Shown here: one piece after another, positions 17,287-27,381 of the stretch
How the letters are laid out: every line of letters begins with the position of its first letter
Numbering within the stretch: the stretch's first letter is position 1
Source of the DNA: Bryobacterales bacterium
GTDB lineage: Bacteria; Acidobacteriota; Terriglobia; Bryobacterales; Bryobacteraceae
Reading direction: 5' to 3'
DNA length: 50,126 bases
Assembly (NCBI GenBank): GCA_009697455.1
Contig: SHUI01000003.1
Coordinates: forward strand, 1-50,126
Notes under the pieces: generated by a model
Databases searched by the model: none
What the model saw: the letters and a program-made list of their open reading frames with translations, nothing else
Told to the model about the DNA's origin: nothing
Program-made: the position numbers and the translations under genes

Positions 17287-19056
17287 GTGTCCCAGGAACC
17301 TTTAGTGCGTTCAGGCTGGAAAAAACTAAGCCAAGCCGAGAGGCGGAGCCGGTTTCGACCCACATTCGGATCAAAATGCTACCATCTATCTGAGACCACC
17401 GAACCGGAGGCGTTGATTCAGAAAATCTCCACTGCCATTTCCAGTGCCCGTTGGACGATAATTTTCTCGCTGTATTTTCTCGCGGCCGCTCTCGCGCTCA
17501 TTCCATATTTTGGAGTTCAGAACGACGAAGCGCTGTTCGCCGCCGGGATCTATCCTCCGTCGGGGGTTGTTTATTCCCAGGCCGTTCTCGGCCGCGAGCT
17601 GCCGGTGATGCTGATATCCTACCTGGGCACGCCGAAAACCTGGTTTTACATGGCTTGGTTCAAGCGTTGGGGACCCTCCGCGTTTTCGCTGCGCCTGCCC
17701 GTTGTCCTGGCGGGAATCGGTTTGATTTGGCTTTTTCGCTCGCTGATTCGCCGCGCGGCCGGGGAGCGGGCCGCCTTGTTTGGCTGTGCGCTGCTCGCGA
17801 CCGACACCACTTTCCTGCTCACGAACACTTTCGATTGGGGACCGGTGGCCCTCCAGCATTTGACCTTGATCGGCGGCGTGGTCCTGCTGGTCCGATTTCA
17901 CCGGAACGGGTCCATCGGCGCGCTAGCCGGCGGTTTTTTTCTTTTCGGGCTTGGGCTCTGGGACAAAGCCCTCTTCCTTTGGACATTGGGAGGCGTCGGA
18001 GTGGCCGGCCTCGCCGCCTATTGGACAGAGATCCGGCGCGCACTTTTGCCCCGGAATTTCGCGATCGCTTTGCTTGCGGGCTCGCTGGGCGCTTCGCCCC
18101 TGTTGCTGTATAACTACGACACGGATTTGGCGACGATTCGCGGAAACGCCCGGTGGACCACCTCCGAAATGGCTTTCAAGGCCCACGTCCTGCACCTCAC
18201 ACTTAACGGTTCGGCGCTGTTCGGGTGGCTGTCGAGCGAAGATCCGCGACTACTGGGAACCGTGGGCAAACCGCTGGAGCCCAGAACGCTCCTGGAGCGC
18301 GGTTCAGTCGCGCTTGGGGCAGCATCCGGCAAGCCGCGGATCGGGTTCCTGGCCTTCGCCGTCGCAGCGGCGGTAATGCTTGCCCCCTTCCTCTGGAACA
18401 CACCCGCGCGTCGGCCCTTACTGTTCGCGCTTATCTTCCTGGCCGTCGCCTGGATTCAAATGGCTGTGACTAAGGATGCGGGAGCGGGGGTCCACCATAC
18501 CGTTCTCCTATGGCCTTTCCCTCATTTCCTGGCTGCGGTCGCCTTCGACGCCCTCGCAACTCGGATCCCGCGTTATGGGCTCTGGATCGCGGCATCCTTC
18601 ATTGCCATTGTCTGCGCGCAGGACGCGCTCGTGACGAACAACTTCATCGCGGAAACAGTTCGGAACCGCGCGACGACACAATGGACGGACGCCATCTATC
18701 CTCTCTCGGAAGACCTGAAGCATCGAAAGCCGGTGCAGGTATTCGTGATGGACTGGGGCATTCTCGATTCCCTGCGACTCCTGAACCGGGGCCGCCTCCC
18801 GCTCAACGTCGGGAGCGATCCGCTGATGACCGCCAAAATGACCGCGGAAGATCATTTCGCTATCAAGCAATGGATCGCCAGCCCCGAGAACGTCTTCGTA
18901 GGCCATACCATAGGCAACGAATTTTTCGCCGGCGTTTCGAAACGGTTGCTAGTCGCGGCCGCGGAAGCGGGCCTGCGCAAAGACTTGCTGAAGACGATTC
19001 CGGATAGCACCGGCCGCCCGATCTTCGAACTTTTCCGCTTCGTGCCCGCCCGCTGA
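17287..19056 (+). CDS. Glycosyltransferase family 39/ArnT-like integral membrane protein (start uncertain)
   Basis: QNDEALFAAGIYPP catalytic-loop-like motif followed by multiple TM helices. Confidence 0.75.
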   Translation: MSQEPLVRSGWKKLSQAERRSRFRPTFGSKCYHLSETTEPEALIQKISTAISSARWTIIFSLYFLAAALALIPYFGVQNDEALFAAGIYPPSGVVYSQAVLGRELPVMLISYLGTPKTWFYMAWFKRWGPSAFSLRLPVVLAGIGLIWLFRSLIRRAAGERAALFGCALLATDTTFLLTNTFDWGPVALQHLTLIGGVVLLVRFHRNGSIGALAGGFFLFGLGLWDKALFLWTLGGVGVAGLAAYWTEIRRALLPRNFAIALLAGSLGASPLLLYNYDTDLATIRGNARWTTSEMAFKAHVLHLTLNGSALFGWLSSEDPRLLGTVGKPLEPRTLLERGSVALGAASGKPRIGFLAFAVAAAVMLAPFLWNTPARRPLLFALIFLAVAWIQMAVTKDAGAGVHHTVLLWPFPHFLAAVAFDALATRIPRYGLWIAASFIAIVCAQDALVTNNFIAETVRNRATTQWTDAIYPLSEDLKHRKPVQVFVMDWGILDSLRLLNRGRLPLNVGSDPLMTAKMTAEDHFAIKQWIASPENVFVGHTIGNEFFAGVSKRLLVAAAEAGLRKDLLKTIPDSTGRPIFELFRFVPAR

Positions 19057-19149
19057 AGAGGCGATTCACCGGGCGCGTGCCGCCATCGAGCCGCGCAGTC
19101 CTACACCAGGTGCGCGTTGGCTGGCCGTGGAATCGAGTACTCCAGCGAC

Positions 19150-19609
19150 ACGATGCCCGTCCTATACACCTTGTGCGCCGTAAGAGTAAGCTTGAATCGG
19201 GTCCGCCGGAACCGGCAGCAAAGGGATTCCCCCGCCGAGCAGAATCGGCATTACGGCGACCTCGACGGTATCGACGAGCCCGGCGTCCGCGAGGCTGCGG
19301 AATAATGTTCCGCCTCCAAACAGCCAGATATCTTTTCCCGGTTGCGACTTGAGGTCCTCCAAGATCGCTTCCGGTTCATCGCGGGCAATCGTCACGCCTG
19401 GATAATCCGTCTGCTTAAGCGTTCGCGAAAAGCGTTCCCCGCTCCTGCCATACCTTCAAAGGTCCGGCGGCCGAGCAGAATGTGTCGAACTGATTGAAAA
19501 TTGCACCGAAATCGATGTCCGGTTCCATGATGATCCAGTCCGCCTCGCCATCCGGTCCGGCGATGTATCCGTCCAGACTCGCCGCGACAGCATATCGAAT
19601 TCGCCGCAT
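19150..19609 (-). pseudogene. RibD C-terminal/dihydrofolate reductase-like protein, frameshifted
   Basis: MRRIRYAVAASLDGYIAGPDGEADWIIMEPDIDF in one frame, LGRRTFEGMAG in a second, TLKQTDYPGVTIARDEPEAILEDLKSQPGKDIWLFGGGTLFRSLADAGLVDTVEVAVMPILLGGG in a third. Confidence 0.85.
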
Positions 19610-19633
19610 TTGCGCCTCCGTGTCTCCAGGCCG

Positions 19634-21490
19634 CTAGTGTACGTCGAAGACGCCGAAGACAACCCCATACTCCTGCTTTCCATCGGGCGAGCGCACAGTC
19701 CGGGCCGTCTCAAGCCCAATTTCGATGGAGGGCTTGCCGGTAAGGCTATCGGGCAGCGGCAATTCGAACTCAAAGCTCGGGTTGCTCTTCTCGATTCGGA
19801 ACTCCCGCTCCGGCGTGCTCTCCACCCTTACTGTGAGTAGCACCGGACCGCGCTCGAAACTGATCGGTGGGCAGTTGCCTTCAAGCCGCAGACTCGATCC
19901 CGTTCTTGCGGGTCCGCCGATGCTGAGCGACGCCTGTTTCCGCATCCAACGGCCGCCACCGTGAATGGGATGCCACCCTGCGCCGAGAAGGTGGTCGAGG
20001 AGCGGGTTCGCGACGTCCACGCGTCGAGGGATATCGCGATCGAAGAGGTTCCGCGCCGAGGCTGCGTACGCCTGTGTAATATTCCGGATCGGATCGGCAC
20101 CCGCGTCGTAGACGGCGATTTTCCCGCCTTCGATTCCCCGGAGAACTTCGGCTCGGGAGAGTATGAAGTTCTCCGCGATCCCGGGCGCCTCCGGCCGGGA
20201 GCTGATCAAGGACTCGGAGCCTGGCACGAGAAAGACCCCCACGTCTCCCAGCGCCGCGAAAGGCCTGTGCCGAACCGCGTCCCAAAACAGTTTGTCAGTC
20301 ACGCCCGCGAGCAGGATGATCTTTCCCGAATGCAGCTTGTGGGCGGCCTCGACGCCCAGAACCAAGCGACGAGCCGCGTCTCCGCGCGACCGCCACCACG
20401 CCGCGCCGCCGTGCGCGGCCGGGACCGACAACCACAAGTAACCTGCGGCCAAGACAAGGGCGGGGACACGTGGCGCGCGCGCGAACGCATAACCGGCAAG
20501 CACGGCGAGACCCACGAGGGGCAGCGTCAGGTAATACTCGGACACATGGTCGCGAAGCGGCAACACCGGCGCGAGCAACATCGCGAACCATCCGAGGAAC
20601 AGGATTGGGAGCCGGTCTTTTTCCGCGAACCGGACGGCCACAAAACCCAAAAGAGCCAGGGACAAGACGGCCACTCCAGCGAACGCAATCCATGGCGGAA
20701 GGCCTGTTAGATAGAACTGATCGCGCGGTACGAGCGCGGCCTTCCAATACGTCCAGAACGTCCCGGGCAAAGATCCGCCGAAATACATAGCGTATGGCCC
20801 GCCAGCCTGCTTCTTCACAAGAGTCATGTGGAGAACCACGAAAGCGGCGGAGGGGAGAAACATGGGCAGAGTGGCGCGGAAACGGCGGCGCGCAAACAGG
20901 AACGTGTAGCTCGCGGCAAGGGCGGGATACACGAGGATGCTCTCCATCACGCCGAAACCGAAAAGAAACACGGCCCACTCAAGAACAAGGTATCTCCGCT
21001 TTCCGGTTTCGACGTGGCGAAGCAGGAAGTGGAAAGCGAGTAGAATCGAGAGCGCGCAGAGAGACTGCATGTAGGCTGAAGTCCACGACATTACCGTGGT
21101 CATGGCGCTGTTCGCGATCCAGAATACAGGCGCGGCGAAACCCGCGAGCGCCGAGCCGGTGAGACGGCGGACGATCGAGCTGAGGATGCCGAGATTTACG
21201 AACTGAGTAAGGAACACGCAAATGCGGAATGGCAGCGCGTCGAGGCCGAATAGACTTTGGAATAGGAGGAAAAAGCCGCGCTCACTGAACGGGCGGAAGG
21301 TGCCGTGCGCGGTCGGCAGAAAGACGGCATCGAACAGATCGCGAGGTCCAGAGAGCCCCGGCAGGAGTGAGAGGAAAGCGAAATCGTCGATCAGAAACCA
21401 GCACAGAAGCCCATCCCGATAGATGGCCAGGCAGGCCAGCGCAGGGAGTATCCAAGAGGCCGCGCGAACGGTTCGGCTCGAAACAGGCAC
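19634..21490 (-). CDS. Large polytopic membrane protein, glycosyltransferase (GT39/O-antigen polymerase)-like; likely GTG start near 21490
   Basis: LLCWFLIDDFAFLSLLPG...multiple TM helices; N-terminal part of the 822-aa ORF is antisense to the GT2 gene. Confidence 0.7.
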   Translation of the reverse strand: MPVSSRTVRAASWILPALACLAIYRDGLLCWFLIDDFAFLSLLPGLSGPRDLFDAVFLPTAHGTFRPFSERGFFLLFQSLFGLDALPFRICVFLTQFVNLGILSSIVRRLTGSALAGFAAPVFWIANSAMTTVMSWTSAYMQSLCALSILLAFHFLLRHVETGKRRYLVLEWAVFLFGFGVMESILVYPALAASYTFLFARRRFRATLPMFLPSAAFVVLHMTLVKKQAGGPYAMYFGGSLPGTFWTYWKAALVPRDQFYLTGLPPWIAFAGVAVLSLALLGFVAVRFAEKDRLPILFLGWFAMLLAPVLPLRDHVSEYYLTLPLVGLAVLAGYAFARAPRVPALVLAAGYLWLSVPAAHGGAAWWRSRGDAARRLVLGVEAAHKLHSGKIILLAGVTDKLFWDAVRHRPFAALGDVGVFLVPGSESLISSRPEAPGIAENFILSRAEVLRGIEGGKIAVYDAGADPIRNITQAYAASARNLFDRDIPRRVDVANPLLDHLLGAGWHPIHGGGRWMRKQASLSIGGPARTGSSLRLEGNCPPISFERGPVLLTVRVESTPEREFRIEKSNPSFEFELPLPDSLTGKPSIEIGLETARTVRSPDGKQEYGVVFGVFDVH

Positions 21491-21508
21491 CTCTCCGATT
21501 ATAAGAAG

Positions 21509-22279
21509 TTGAGCCGCGCGCGGCCGTGTGCTCCAATGGGTCACATAGAAGAGGCGGCTACGGACAGCATCTACATCGTGATTCCGACCTTCAACGAGCG
21601 CGAGAATATCGTGCCTCTGATTGAGGAAATCATGCGTCTCCACGGCGCACGCGGGCCGCGAATCGTCGTGATGGACGACAATTCGCCCGACGGAACGGCG
21701 GCCGCGGTGTTGAGCATGCGCCCGGCCTTCCCGGACGTCCACGCCATTGTGCGCCGGGGGCCGCGCGGATATGGACACGCGTGCGCCGAGGGGATGGCCT
21801 ATGCGATCGGGCAGGGCGCGGCATTGGTGATCACAATGGACGCCGATTTTTCGCACGCGCCGGAGACGCTTGGAGAGATGATCGACGCGGCCCGCGAAGC
21901 CGATCTCGTGATCGGGTCGCGTTACGTCTCGGCACGCGAGTCCACCGTGCGGAACTGGTCGGCGGGAAGGCTGTGGCTGAGCCGGCTCGCAAACCTGTAC
22001 GTGAACTGGCTGACTCCCGCGGGAGTTCACGACGCGACCAGCGGATTCCGTTGTTGGCGAGCCGGCGCGCTCAGCCGCGTCCTCGGTGGAAGCGAAGGCC
22101 ACGCCGCTGGTTATGCATTTCTGACAGAGACGCTTTACCGGGCCAGGCTTGCGGGAGCGCGAATCAAAGAGATCGGCAGCGTTTACAGGGGCCGGACGAA
22201 GGGCGAGTCGAAAATGAGTCTGGCCATCGTCGCGGAAGCGCTGTGGATTCCGTTGCGCGTCAGGTTTTCACGATTGTAA
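21509..22279 (+). CDS. Glycosyltransferase family 2 (dolichyl-phosphate mannose synthase-like)
   Basis: YIVIPTFNERENIVPLIEEI, VMDDNSPDGTAA, ITMDADFSHAPE, GSRYV. Confidence 0.93.
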   Translation: MSRARPCAPMGHIEEAATDSIYIVIPTFNERENIVPLIEEIMRLHGARGPRIVVMDDNSPDGTAAAVLSMRPAFPDVHAIVRRGPRGYGHACAEGMAYAIGQGAALVITMDADFSHAPETLGEMIDAAREADLVIGSRYVSARESTVRNWSAGRLWLSRLANLYVNWLTPAGVHDATSGFRCWRAGALSRVLGGSEGHAAGYAFLTETLYRARLAGARIKEIGSVYRGRTKGESKMSLAIVAEALWIPLRVRFSRL

Positions 22280-23051
22280 TCAACACCCAATCGTTCTTGC
22301 GGCGCCGGGCTGTGACTCTGGCGCCCGCGGCCTTGATCGCGGTCTCGACTGAGGCTTGCTCGCCGGCTTCGAAACCCGAAAGATACGCCATACCGCCGGG
22401 GCGAAGCGCGCGAACCAGATCGCGGGCCATCCCGGAGGCGGCCGCGGCGCTGATATTGCATACGACGGCGCTTGCGGCGCCGGGCCGCACTGCATCTACC
22501 GATCCCGTGAACAGCAGGGCGTCGACACCTGCCGCGTCGAAGTTTGCGCGGGCGATCGGAACAGCCACGGGATCGTCGTCGCAGGCGATCACCCGTCGCG
22601 CGCCAAGCAGGCTAGCGGCCACGCTCAGAATGCCTGAGCCGGTTCCCACGTCAAGCAAAGTATCGAAGGGGCTCTCCGCCTCCATCTCTTCGAGACAAAG
22701 CTGCGTGGCTTCGTGAAATCCGGTTCCGCAGGCAAGTCCGGGGTTGATGGGGATGCGGACGCGTCCCTCAGGCGCGGGGTCGTCGCGCCATTGAGGCACC
22801 AGGAAGAATCTGTCGCCCACGGTGAACGGTTCCCAAGCGGCCTGAGAGGTCTCGATCCAGTCGCGTTGTTCCACCGCCGTCCACGTTGGCCGGTTGGCGG
22901 CGAACCGTTCGAGCAACGCGGCGTCTTCGCCGTCGAAAAAAGCGCGCAGGCCATCCGGCAACTCAGTGATTCCGGTGCACCCGGCCTCCCACAACTCGGC
23001 GATGAGAAAGTCCGCCTCTTCGGGCGCGCAATCGAGGGCGAGGCTGAACAT
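22260..23051 (-). CDS. prmA: Ribosomal protein L11 methyltransferase
   Basis: INPGLACGTGFHEATQLCLE, LLDVGTGSGILSVAASLLGARRVIACDDDPVAV. Confidence 0.9.
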   Translation of the reverse strand: MFSLALDCAPEEADFLIAELWEAGCTGITELPDGLRAFFDGEDAALLERFAANRPTWTAVEQRDWIETSQAAWEPFTVGDRFFLVPQWRDDPAPEGRVRIPINPGLACGTGFHEATQLCLEEMEAESPFDTLLDVGTGSGILSVAASLLGARRVIACDDDPVAVPIARANFDAAGVDALLFTGSVDAVRPGAASAVVCNISAAAASGMARDLVRALRPGGMAYLSGFEAGEQASVETAIKAAGARVTARRRKNDWVLITIVKT

Positions 23052-23075
23052 ATTCCATGCTAGCTTAGCTGTTGG

Positions 23076-23831
23076 ATGAAACTACAGGGAATATACGCGG
23101 ACATCACGACGCCCTTCGACGAAACAGGCCGTATCTTCCGCTCGAAGATCGAACACAACGTGGAGAAATGGAACCGTATCGGGCTGGCAGGTTACGCCGT
23201 ATGCGGAGCGGCGGGCGAAGGGATGCTGCTCGACGCCGAAGAAACGCTGGCTGTTTTCGAGCTTGTTGCGAAGCTCGCGGCTCCGGGCAAGACTCTTATC
23301 GCGGCGACCGCCCGGCCTGGCGTGCATGAGACCGTGGCGCTGACAAATCGCGCCGCGGAACTCGGGTATCATTTCGCGCTGTTGGACGCTCCGGTGTTTG
23401 CACCGGAAACACTATCGCTCTACCTGCGGGCAGTAGCGGACCGGGCTAAGATTCCGCTTCTGGTTCGAGGCGCGGATGCCCCGCCTCACGCAAATCTACC
23501 GAACCCGGGACTGGCATGGTGCGCCACGAGCCTCTGGGATGGTTTGCAAAATGGCGCGCCGGGAGCGATTCTGAGTTTCGCCGCGGCCGCGCCTTACGCC
23601 GCTATCGCGCTGTGGGAAGCGCATCGAACGCGGGAGGAAGATGCGGGCCGCGACTGGCAAAACCGGATTCTCGCGGCCGCGGAACTCACGGCGCGATTCG
23701 GCGCCGCCGGAGTCAAACACGCAATGGATCTGAACGCGTATTACGGCGGCCCGCCGCGGCTGCCGTTTACGCCGCTTGTTGCCGCCGCGCGGAAGGAGAT
23801 TGAGGAGGCGTTCCGGGATCTGAAGGGGTAG
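23076..23831 (+). CDS. Dihydrodipicolinate synthase/N-acetylneuraminate lyase family protein
   Basis: GIYADITTPFDETGRI...NRIGLAGYAVCGAAGEGMLLDAEET...GAAGVKHAMDLNAYYGGPPRLPF. Confidence 0.88.
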   Translation: MKLQGIYADITTPFDETGRIFRSKIEHNVEKWNRIGLAGYAVCGAAGEGMLLDAEETLAVFELVAKLAAPGKTLIAATARPGVHETVALTNRAAELGYHFALLDAPVFAPETLSLYLRAVADRAKIPLLVRGADAPPHANLPNPGLAWCATSLWDGLQNGAPGAILSFAAAAPYAAIALWEAHRTREEDAGRDWQNRILAAAELTARFGAAGVKHAMDLNAYYGGPPRLPFTPLVAAARKEIEEAFRDLKG

Positions 23832-23988
23832 CGCGTTGGGTTGCACCCGGCGACGGGTGATCCTGTCCAAAACGAACGCCACCTGCTTCGTGAAATCGGC
23901 GCGAAGAACGCTGGCATCAAAATTTGCCGAACACGAGCCAGGCCTTTATTCGCCGGCTGCGAGCGCTGCGGGCATCCTGAGGAAGCCT

Positions 23989-25587
23989 CTACTCCAGAGA
24001 AAACACCACCAGCGACTGACCTGATGCGATGGCGACATGCTGCTTGCCGTCCACCATGTACGTCACCGGATTCGCGGTGATACGCCCGCCCGACGGAAAC
24101 CGCCACAGCAACTTTCCCGAGGCTGCGTCAAGGGCGAAGAAATGCCCCTCGTCCGTTCCGCCGAAAACCAGACCGCCTGCGGTTGAAAGCAGTCCGGCCC
24201 ATGTTGGCGAGTGAAGGGGAAATTCCCATTTCATCTTCCCGTCTTCAAGCTGAAGCGCTCGCACGGCGCCACGCGCCTCCTCACCTGGCATGGGGTGCCA
24301 GGATCCTCCGGAAAATAGCGCGCCCAAGCGATACGAAGCGGGTAACTTGTAGAAAACCGCACCGGCTTCCCGGACAGCCGCGTACAGCAGGTTCGTCGCT
24401 GGGCTGAAGGCCGGACTGTGCCAGTTGGTCGCGCCTTCGGGGGAGGGGTAAACCTTGGCGCCCGCCGCGGACGGAATAGCATCGGCCTTGACCACAGGCC
24501 TTCCTTTTTCGTCGATTCGCTCCGCCCACGTCTGTTTGACGAACGGTTCAGCCAGAAGAAATTCGCCGTTCGATCGATCAAGCACGTAGTAAAAGCCGTT
24601 CCGGTTCGGCGTCACAATCAACTTGCGCGGCTTTCCCTTGAATAGCGCGTCAACCAGCACCGGGACCTGAGCGGCGTCCCATGACCAGACGTCGTGCGGA
24701 GTGAACTGATAGTGCCACTTGAGGCCGCTCGTGTCGGCGTCGATGGCCAAAAGGCAATCAGAATACAGGTTGTCGCCCGCGCGTTCGTCGCCATTCCAGT
24801 TTGGCGCCGGATTTCCACTGCCCCAGTAGATCAGATTGAGGACCGGATCGTAACTGCCGGTCATCCACGTCGTGGCGGATCCCTGCCCCCACGCTTCGCC
24901 AGCCCAGGTTTTTTGCTCGGGCATACCGTTGCCGGGGATCGAATACCTGCGCCACACGCGACGCCCGGTTGCGGCGTCGTACGCGTCGAGGAAACCGATC
25001 ACGCCGAATTCCCCTCCCGAAACGCCGATAATGACCTTGTCCTTCACGACCAGAGGCGCGGCCGTGATGGAATAACCCGCCAGGAAATTTTCCACCGCGA
25101 CGTCCCATCTCACACGTCCGGTTTGCGCGTCGAGCGAGACGAGGTGAGCGTCCATCGTCCCTACGAACACCCGGTCTCCCAGGACCGCAACTCCTCGATT
25201 GACCTGCCCGCAGCACGCGCGGACACCCTGCGGGATGTTCCTTCGATAGCGCCAGTACGGCTGTCCCGTCCGCGCGTCGAGCGCTGTCACGTTGCTTGGC
25301 GGTTCGCTAACGTACATCACTCCGTTCACGATAATCGGGGAGGTCTCGAACTTGTGGCTCAGATCCATCTGGAACATCCACGCCGGGCGAAGCTTCGCGA
25401 CGTTCGTCACATCGATCTGCTTCAGCGCGGAATGCCTGCGTCCGCTGTAGTCGCCGGAATAAGTAAGCCAGTTGTGCGGTTCCTTTTCGGCGGCGCGAAT
25501 TCGCTCGAACGTCACTTGAGCGGAGCACGGAACCGCAACGGCGAGTAGCGCCAGCGCCGCGCCTTCGAAAGACCGGCAAAGCCTCAT
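23989..25587 (-). CDS. PQQ-binding quinoprotein alcohol dehydrogenase-like beta-propeller
   Basis: NWLTYSGDYSGRRHSALKQI, GSGNPAPNWNGDERAGDNLYSDCLLAIDADTSGLKWHYQFTPHDVWSWDA. Confidence 0.93.
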   Translation of the reverse strand: MRLCRSFEGAALALLAVAVPCSAQVTFERIRAAEKEPHNWLTYSGDYSGRRHSALKQIDVTNVAKLRPAWMFQMDLSHKFETSPIIVNGVMYVSEPPSNVTALDARTGQPYWRYRRNIPQGVRACCGQVNRGVAVLGDRVFVGTMDAHLVSLDAQTGRVRWDVAVENFLAGYSITAAPLVVKDKVIIGVSGGEFGVIGFLDAYDAATGRRVWRRYSIPGNGMPEQKTWAGEAWGQGSATTWMTGSYDPVLNLIYWGSGNPAPNWNGDERAGDNLYSDCLLAIDADTSGLKWHYQFTPHDVWSWDAAQVPVLVDALFKGKPRKLIVTPNRNGFYYVLDRSNGEFLLAEPFVKQTWAERIDEKGRPVVKADAIPSAAGAKVYPSPEGATNWHSPAFSPATNLLYAAVREAGAVFYKLPASYRLGALFSGGSWHPMPGEEARGAVRALQLEDGKMKWEFPLHSPTWAGLLSTAGGLVFGGTDEGHFFALDAASGKLLWRFPSGGRITANPVTYMVDGKQHVAIASGQSLVVFSLE

Positions 25588-26360
25588 TTCCCCTCCTTGC
25601 GGGTCATGAGATAAGCCCCCAGATCGTCGATCTGGGCATCCGTCAGGGTACCCTTATAGGATGGCATAGGTGATTTTCCGGGTTCGCGTTGCAGATCCTT
25701 CAAATCCTCCTTCCAAAAGCCGTACAGACTACCCGGCGCGCTGCGGAGACGAATGGAAAACGTATCTTCCGACAGGCGAATGCCCGCCACGGCCTTCCCG
25801 TCTTTTGTGACGGCGCGAACCAGAAGAAAGCCTTCGGGAAGGAACGACCCGGGTTCAACCAGCGCGGCACGCAGAAACGCGGGATTGCGGCGAAGCCCCA
25901 CTTGGGAGAGATCCGGACCCATCAGGCCGCCGGAGCCATCCATGGTGTGACACTTGTTGCAGCCCGCGGCGCGATAGATGCGATCGCCGGAAAAAGGATT
26001 CCCTGGCCCAACCGGTTCGATCTTGGCGGCGAGGGAGCGGACGTACAGCGCAACCTGCTTCAACTCTATTTCTGTGAAGCCGAGGTGAGAGGGCATCTCG
26101 GTACCACCGATGCCGAAGTAGATGATGCGCAAAAGCAGGTCGTCCGTGCCCGCGCGTTGCAGTTTGGGAAAGGTCAGAGCCGGCCCCGTAGTGCCTTCGC
26201 CTTTGGCTCCGTGACAGCGGGCGCAGTTTGCCGCGAAAACCTGCGCACCCGCTTCCACGGAAAGTGCGACCGGTTTCGCCGGAGCTTGCGCCAGGGAAGC
26301 TTGAACCGGAATGAGGATCGGAGCAAGCAAAGCGAAAACGTGTGTCGTCCTGAAGGTCAT
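25584..26360 (-). CDS. Diheme cytochrome c
   Basis: Two CxxCH motifs: NCARCHGAKGEG and GCNKCHTMDGSGGLMGPDL; adjacent to PQQ dehydrogenase. Confidence 0.93.
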   Translation of the reverse strand: MTFRTTHVFALLAPILIPVQASLAQAPAKPVALSVEAGAQVFAANCARCHGAKGEGTTGPALTFPKLQRAGTDDLLLRIIYFGIGGTEMPSHLGFTEIELKQVALYVRSLAAKIEPVGPGNPFSGDRIYRAAGCNKCHTMDGSGGLMGPDLSQVGLRRNPAFLRAALVEPGSFLPEGFLLVRAVTKDGKAVAGIRLSEDTFSIRLRSAPGSLYGFWKEDLKDLQREPGKSPMPSYKGTLTDAQIDDLGAYLMTRKEGK

Positions 26361-26373
26361 GGTTGCCGCGAAA

Positions 26374-27381
26374 TCAAGGTTTGAGGGAAATAATCACGCT
26401 TTGTTCGCTTCCTGGAATGCGCTCAATGGCGTTGTCCGCAAAGCCGGCATTCCGGAACATCGCCTCGTACTCGGAAAACGTATAGGCGTCGCCCGCCGCG
26501 GTTGTCGCGAGCATGACAAGGCTGAACATCGCCGCTCCGGGCGGCGACACGCGATCCTCGCCCGGCACGAATTCGAGCGTTACGGCGCGGCCGCCTGGCT
26601 TCAGGGCGGCGTGCGCTTTCCGTAGTAACTGCTCGTTCGTATCCCTATCGAAGTGATGCAGGAAATTCGTAATCAAGACGATATCGTAGCCCTCACCGAA
26701 GTCGACTTCGAACGCACTTCCCGCGATGGTATCGTAACGATCCGCTGCCCCGGCGGCGCGCGCATTCTCCACGGCAACTTCGAGGACGTGCTCCCAATCG
26801 AGCGCCACAATACGCGCTCGTGGATTCGCCCGCGCGATAGCAAGGCCGAACCGGCCATGGCCGGCGGCGAGATCCAGCACCTTCCAATCTCCGCCGTTGC
26901 TCGCGCCAACCAGTTCCGCGATCACCATGGCGGGCATCGTCATCATCGGCCCCATCGAACGCGCAAATTCAGCCTAAATTGGATGTTCGGGCGCGACGGT
27001 TCCCTGCTCACTCACGATCGTGCCGCCCTTGCGCACGGCGCCGGCAACGTCGTCGAAAGCGCCCAATAACATGGGCGAATGGAGGAACCCCACGGCCCCG
27101 CCCAGATAATGAGCCGAGCGGCGGTCGAGGAAAGCCGCCGTATCGGGAGTGAGTCCATAGCCGGAATCGGCCTTCGTGAGAAAACCCATCACAGCAAGGC
27201 AATCGCACAGAATGCGGATGCCCCTGACGGAGGCGCCGCAGCGCCTCGCGAGCGCGGACTCTGTAAGACATCCTTCGCCGATTGCCGTGAACACATCGAG
27301 ATCGATTGCGCCCTTCAGTGCCGCGCTGCGTTCATGCGCGCTAATTGTTTCGAAGAAAAGCGCTGGTGACGGATGACTCAT
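26374..27381 (-). pseudogene. SAM-dependent O-methyltransferase (dimerisation plus methyltransferase domain) split by one in-frame TAG at 26974-26976
   Basis: 27381-26974 (SHPSPALFFETISAHERSAALKGAIDLDVF...VAPEHPI*) continues in the same frame as AEFARSMGPMM...KVLDLAAGHGRFGLAIA. Confidence 0.85.

Noticed and set aside
19634-22102. Full 822-aa minus-strand ORF as a single protein
   Set aside because: Its first 200 or so residues are antisense to a clear GT2 gene (21509-22279); the real protein probably begins near 21490.
11942-26976. Amber (TAG) recoding as an alternative genetic code, since the RT, methyltransferase and IS1380 genes all have in-frame TAGs
   Set aside because: The residues expected at these TAGs differ (Lys, Trp, probably Tyr), and TAG is an ordinary stop elsewhere (for example the BlaI-like gene at 446-448). 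Independent pseudogenisation or sequence errors explain it better.
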